DNA from: Orlajensenia leifsoniae
GTDB taxonomy: Bacteria > Actinomycetota > Actinomycetes > Actinomycetales > Microbacteriaceae
Length of the DNA: 64,000 nucleotides
Reading direction: 5' to 3'
Assembly (NCBI RefSeq): GCF_004570845.1
Contig: NZ_SPQZ01000005.1
Coordinates: 124,001-188,000, forward strand
Numbering within the stretch: the first letter of the stretch is position 1; each line of letters begins with the position of its first letter. Shown here piece by piece: positions 61,268 through 64,000 of the stretch. Under the pieces are notes generated by a model, which did no database searches, was not told where the DNA came from, and was given only the letters and a program-made list of their open reading frames with translations. The translations under genes and the position numbers were made by a program.

Positions 61268-61516
61268 ATGGATTGGCGCGACAAGGCCGCCTGCCTCACC
61301 GCAGACCCCGAACTGTTCTTCCCGGTCGGCAACACCGGACCCGCCGTCGACCAGATCGAGAAGGCCAAGACCGTCTGCTCGCGCTGCAACGTCACCGAGA
61401 TCTGCCTGCAGTACGCCCTCGAGACCGGTCAGGACTCGGGCGTCTGGGGAGGCCTCAGCGAAGACGAGCGTCGCGCACTCAAGCGCCGCGCCGCTCGCGC
61501 CCGTCGCGCCTCCTAG
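61268..61516 (+). CDS. whiB1: WhiB-family iron-sulfur transcription factor, WhiB1 type
   Basis: The 82-residue protein has four cysteines (KAACLT, then CSRCNVTEIC) for a [4Fe-4S] cluster, the GVWGG turn and a basic C-terminal tail RRALKRRAARARRAS for DNA contact. Length and sequence match WhiB1, which in mycobacteria binds the principal sigma factor and senses nitric oxide. The ATG at 61268 follows AAAGGAG by seven bases, deciding against the ATG at 61214. The gene is followed by a terminator and is next to pdtaS, as in mycobacteria. Confidence 0.95.
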   Translation: MDWRDKAACLTADPELFFPVGNTGPAVDQIEKAKTVCSRCNVTEICLQYALETGQDSGVWGGLSEDERRALKRRAARARRAS

Positions 61517-61532
61517 CCGACCGAAGCACAGC

Positions 61533-61564
61533 AGAACGCGCCCTCGTCCGCGAGGGCGCGTTCT
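61533..61564 (+). terminator. Terminator after whiB1
   Basis: AGAACGCGCCCTCG (61533-61546) pairs perfectly with CGAGGGCGCGTTCT (61551-61564) over a TCCG tetraloop and is followed by TGCTGT. It separates the convergent whiB1 and pdtaS genes. Confidence 0.88.
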
Positions 61565-61580
61565 TGCTGTCACCTCGCCG

Positions 61581-63074
61581 CTACGGCTTGGTGAGCCAGC
61601 GCAACGGGATGTCGATGGTGACCTCGGTCCCACTCCCGAGGACGGTGTGCCAGTCGATGGTGCCGCTCAGCTCACCCTGGATGAGCGTGCGCACGATCTG
61701 CGTGCCGAGGCCGGATCCCACCTTGCCCTCCGGCAGGCCGGATCCCGTATCGCGCACCTTGACGCTCAGGGTGTCCTCGGTGCGCGACGCGATGATCTCG
61801 ACATCACCCTCGCGCCCGGCGAGGCCGTGCTCCACGGCGTTCGTGACGAGCTCGGTGAGCGCCAGGGCCAGCGGGGTGGCGTACTCGCTCGGAAGCACGC
61901 CGAAGCTGCCCGAGGACTTCGGATGCACCGTCGTGTTGTGGGCGGATGCAACCTCGGCGATGAGCAGCAGCACCCGGTCGAACACGGCGTCGAAGTCCAC
62001 GCTCTGGGCGAGGCCCTCCGACAGGGTGTCGTGCACCACGGCGATGGCGGCGACGCGGCGCATGGCCTGGGTGAGGGCTTCCCGCGCCTCGTCGGAGTGA
62101 GTGCGCCGCGCCTGGATGCGCAGCAGCGACGCCACGGTCTGCAGGTTGTTCTTCACCCTGTGGTGGATCTCGCGGATCGTCGCGTCCTTCGTGATGAGCT
62201 CGCGTTCCTGGTGGCGCAGCTCGGTCACGTCGCGGCTCAGGATGATGGCGCCGATGCGCTCCCCCCTGTTGCGGATCGGGATGGCGCGCAGCGACACCGT
62301 GACCCCGCGCGCCTCGATGTCGGTGCGCCAGGGCGCCCGGCCCGTGACGACGAGGGGAAGCGACTCGTCGGCGACGAGCGACCCGCTCAGCACCCGCGTG
62401 GTCACCTCGGCGAGGGACTCGCCCTCCAGCTCGTCGGCGAATCCCATGCGGTTGAACGCCGAGAGAGCGTTGGGGCTGGCGAAGGTGGTCGTGCCGTCGA
62501 CGTCGAGGCAGATCAGGCCGTCCGAGGCACGAGGGGCACCGCGGCGCGGACCCGTCGGAGCACCCAGGTCGGGGAAGTCGCCCGAGGCGATCATCGCCGA
62601 CAGGTCGTTCGCGCACTCGTTGAAGGTGAGCTCCTGGCGACTCGGCGTGCGTGTCTCGCTGAGGTTGGTGTGCCGGGTGAGCACGGCGATCGGCTCGTCG
62701 GTGATGCTCGATCCCGTCGGCGAGAGTCTGCGCATCACGGGCACGGCACGCACCCGCGTCGGCGTCTCCTCGTACCAGGCAGGGGTCGACGAGTCGACGA
62801 TGCGGGCCGTCTCGAAGGCCTCGGTGACCTGGGCCACCCACTCCTGCCGGATCTCCTGGCCGACGAAGTCGCGGTAGAAGAGCGTCGCGGCACTCGACGG
62901 ACGCGCATGCGCCACGGCCACGAAGCTGCCGGCCGCCGTCGGCACCCAGACCACGAGGTCGGCGAACGCGAGGTCGGCGATCAGCTGACCGTCAGCCACG
63001 AGCATGTGCAGCCAATCCACGTCGGCCTGGCTGCCGCGCCCCTGCGCGAGTACGAGATCACTGAGCGTCGACAC
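61581..63074 (-). CDS. pdtaS: Sensor histidine kinase PdtaS
   Basis: The 497-residue soluble kinase has an N-terminal GAF-like H_kinase_N domain (to about residue 145), a PAS domain (about 180-290), the HisKA_2 motif EIHHRVKNNLQTVASLLRIQARR (His about 304) and an HATPase with TELVTNAVEHG, DTGSGLPEG and GSGLGTQIVRTL. This matches PdtaS, which phosphorylates the RNA-binding antiterminator PdtaR. The pdtaR gene is not in this window. The GTG at 63074 lies six bases after a TACGCT -10 box (63081-63086). Confidence 0.92.
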   Translation of the reverse strand: MSTLSDLVLAQGRGSQADVDWLHMLVADGQLIADLAFADLVVWVPTAAGSFVAVAHARPSSAATLFYRDFVGQEIRQEWVAQVTEAFETARIVDSSTPAWYEETPTRVRAVPVMRRLSPTGSSITDEPIAVLTRHTNLSETRTPSRQELTFNECANDLSAMIASGDFPDLGAPTGPRRGAPRASDGLICLDVDGTTTFASPNALSAFNRMGFADELEGESLAEVTTRVLSGSLVADESLPLVVTGRAPWRTDIEARGVTVSLRAIPIRNRGERIGAIILSRDVTELRHQERELITKDATIREIHHRVKNNLQTVASLLRIQARRTHSDEAREALTQAMRRVAAIAVVHDTLSEGLAQSVDFDAVFDRVLLLIAEVASAHNTTVHPKSSGSFGVLPSEYATPLALALTELVTNAVEHGLAGREGDVEIIASRTEDTLSVKVRDTGSGLPEGKVGSGLGTQIVRTLIQGELSGTIDWHTVLGSGTEVTIDIPLRWLTKP

Positions 63075-63080
63075 GTTTCC

Positions 63081-63086
63081 AGCGTA
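63081..63086 (-). promoter_or_regulatory. -10 box of a leaderless promoter for pdtaS
   Basis: Minus-strand TACGCT lies six bases before the GTG at 63074. Confidence 0.45.
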
Positions 63087-63097
63087 GCGGGGATGTC

Positions 63098-64000
63098 TCA
63101 GCGTCCGGACGACGGTGACGATGCCACGACCGTCTGAGTACCGGCTGCTGCTCTGGATGCTGTTCGTGTCCGCCGCCGGACGCGCCGCGGGGCCGCATCC
63201 GGTCGCGGCACCACCTGCTCCTCGACGAAGCGCTCGATGGCCAGCCTCGCCGGCGACCGCCGCGACACCTCGCGGAGCGTGCCGCCGGCCAGCACCGCGG
63301 CATCGACGCCGCGGCGGTCGTCGGGCACGATGTGCGCCCGCTCGATGCCGCCGAACCGGCGCAGCGTCGCCAGCACGTGCCCTGCAGCCCCGACACCGGA
63401 GGCGCTGCTGCGCAGCCGGTTGATCACCACGCTCACCCGCTGCGGCTCGATGGCCTCGGCGAGGTCGGCGTAGCCGCGGAGGAAGCGTGGCAGGGCGATC
63501 GGATCGGCGCCCCCGACCGCGATGACGTGGTCGGCCGCCCGCAGCGCGGCGATGGTGGCACCGTTCCGCCGAGGAGCGAACAGGTCGCTCGAGATCTCCT
63601 CATCGGACTCGAGGCTGAATCCGGTGTCGACGACCACGACGTCGACCCACCGTCTGCAGGCGTCCAGGACGGCCGTCACGCGGCTGCCCCCGAGCTCCGG
63701 CCACCGGGCGGCACGGCTGATGCCGGTGAGCACCCTGAAGGCGCCATCGCGGGTGCCGTGGCGCTGGGCGATGCGATCGAGCTCGGCCGGGGTGAGGCTG
63801 TCGGCACCGGCGAGGCGGCAAGCCGCAGCGAAGCCCGGGACCTCGTCGAGGAGGCCCAACGCCGGCGCGATGGTGCCGCCGTACGGATCGACATCGGCGA
63901 GCAGTACCGAGTGCCCCCGGGCCGCGACCTCGGCGGCCACATTGACGGCGAGTGTCGTGCGCCCCGGCGCTCCGGTCGGCCCCCACACGGCGATCACGCC
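63098..64000 (-). CDS. CpaE/MinD-like P-loop ATPase, cut by the window edge
   Basis: At least 299 residues are present; the frame stays open to the window end, so the true N-terminus is probably outside. It has a deviant Walker A (WGPTGAPGRTTLAVNVAAEVA) in which the P-loop Lys of GKT is Arg, then VLLADVDPYGGTIAPALGL and VDVVVVDTGFSLE, as in the TadZ/CpaE branch of the MinD/ParA family. Such proteins place pilus (Tad) or other polar machinery. The C-terminus is Arg/Ser-rich. Neighbouring tad genes would lie upstream, beyond the window. Confidence 0.72.
   Translation of the reverse strand, partial: GVIAVWGPTGAPGRTTLAVNVAAEVAARGHSVLLADVDPYGGTIAPALGLLDEVPGFAAACRLAGADSLTPAELDRIAQRHGTRDGAFRVLTGISRAARWPELGGSRVTAVLDACRRWVDVVVVDTGFSLESDEEISSDLFAPRRNGATIAALRAADHVIAVGGADPIALPRFLRGYADLAEAIEPQRVSVVINRLRSSASGVGAAGHVLATLRRFGGIERAHIVPDDRRGVDAAVLAGGTLREVSRRSPARLAIERFVEEQVVPRPDAAPRRVRRRTRTASRAAAGTQTVVASSPSSGR

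Noticed and set aside
1-64000. CRISPR array, prophage, integrase, insertion sequence or toxin-antitoxin island
   Set aside because: No spaced direct repeats, no transposase or phage-type proteins, and no tRNA-adjacent integrase were seen; the tRNA-Arg has no duplicated 3-prime end in the window.

Overview
The window reads as a chromosomal segment of a high-GC Actinomycetota, most likely a member of the Microbacteriaceae. Support comes from the very GC-rich codon third positions, a Kgd/SucA-type 2-oxoglutarate enzyme, a WhiB1 protein, a SigH/zinc anti-sigma pair of the mycothiol type, a GuaB1 protein, a Pr6Pr membrane protein, DtxR/IdeR iron boxes and a direct, mostly leaderless promoter style. 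Coding density is high (about 59 genes and one tRNA), no gap exceeds 300 bases, and I see no insertion sequence, prophage, integrase or CRISPR array.

Layout. 1-4.6 kb: a large LuxR-type regulator followed by a secreted GH18 chitinase with two chitin-binding domains. 4.6-9.6 kb: LmeA/DUF2993 protein, argS, a lipoprotein, tRNA-Arg(CCG), pcm and an arginase-family protein. 9.6-16.7 kb: a flavin disulfide reductase, a small HExxH protein, then an iron-siderophore uptake operon (interaction protein, two permeases, ATPase, binding lipoprotein) with two iron boxes. 16.7-24.9 kb: amidase, two SDR oxidoreductases, VOC and GNAT proteins, ung, an S51-like peptidase, a phosphoribosyltransferase, a DUF1294 protein and a membrane acyltransferase. 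25-27.8 kb: metY and metX separated by a long nested hairpin. 27.8-31 kb: a three-gene signalling unit in which an apparently intact histidine kinase is translationally coupled to a second, degenerate kinase-like membrane protein and then a NarL-type response regulator. 31-38.8 kb: MFS exporter, cell-wall-binding-repeat protein, thiamine-binding-type protein, GT87 mannosyltransferase-like protein and an amino-acid ABC importer.

38.8-41.7 kb: a three-gene flavin redox operon (FMN-binding lipoprotein, ApbE flavin transferase, RnfD/NqrB-like membrane domain fused to an NAD(P)H-flavin reductase), which looks like a machine that moves electrons from cytosolic NAD(P)H to a covalently flavinylated surface protein. 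41.8-47.4 kb: nnrD, a HAD hydrolase, an OYE-family flavin oxidoreductase, a VOC protein and two coupled CorC/HlyC-type membrane proteins. 47.5-56 kb: guaB1 divergent from kgd, then Pr6Pr and MMPL membrane proteins. 56-64 kb: sigH-rshA divergent from aroA-rsgA, bcp, a lipoprotein, a small membrane protein, whiB1, pdtaS and a CpaE/MinD-like ATPase cut by the window edge; the sigH/rshA, aroA/rsgA, whiB1 and pdtaS group matches the order known from mycobacteria.

The most useful cross-cutting observation is that many start codons lie 6-8 bases after a TAnnnT -10 box (often TAGGCT), indicating leaderless transcripts; this was used to choose several starts. The most interesting loci are the flavin redox operon with an altered flavinylation motif, the paired intact/degenerate sensor unit, and overlapping regulatory sites at nnrD/HAD, the siderophore operon and the MMPL gene.
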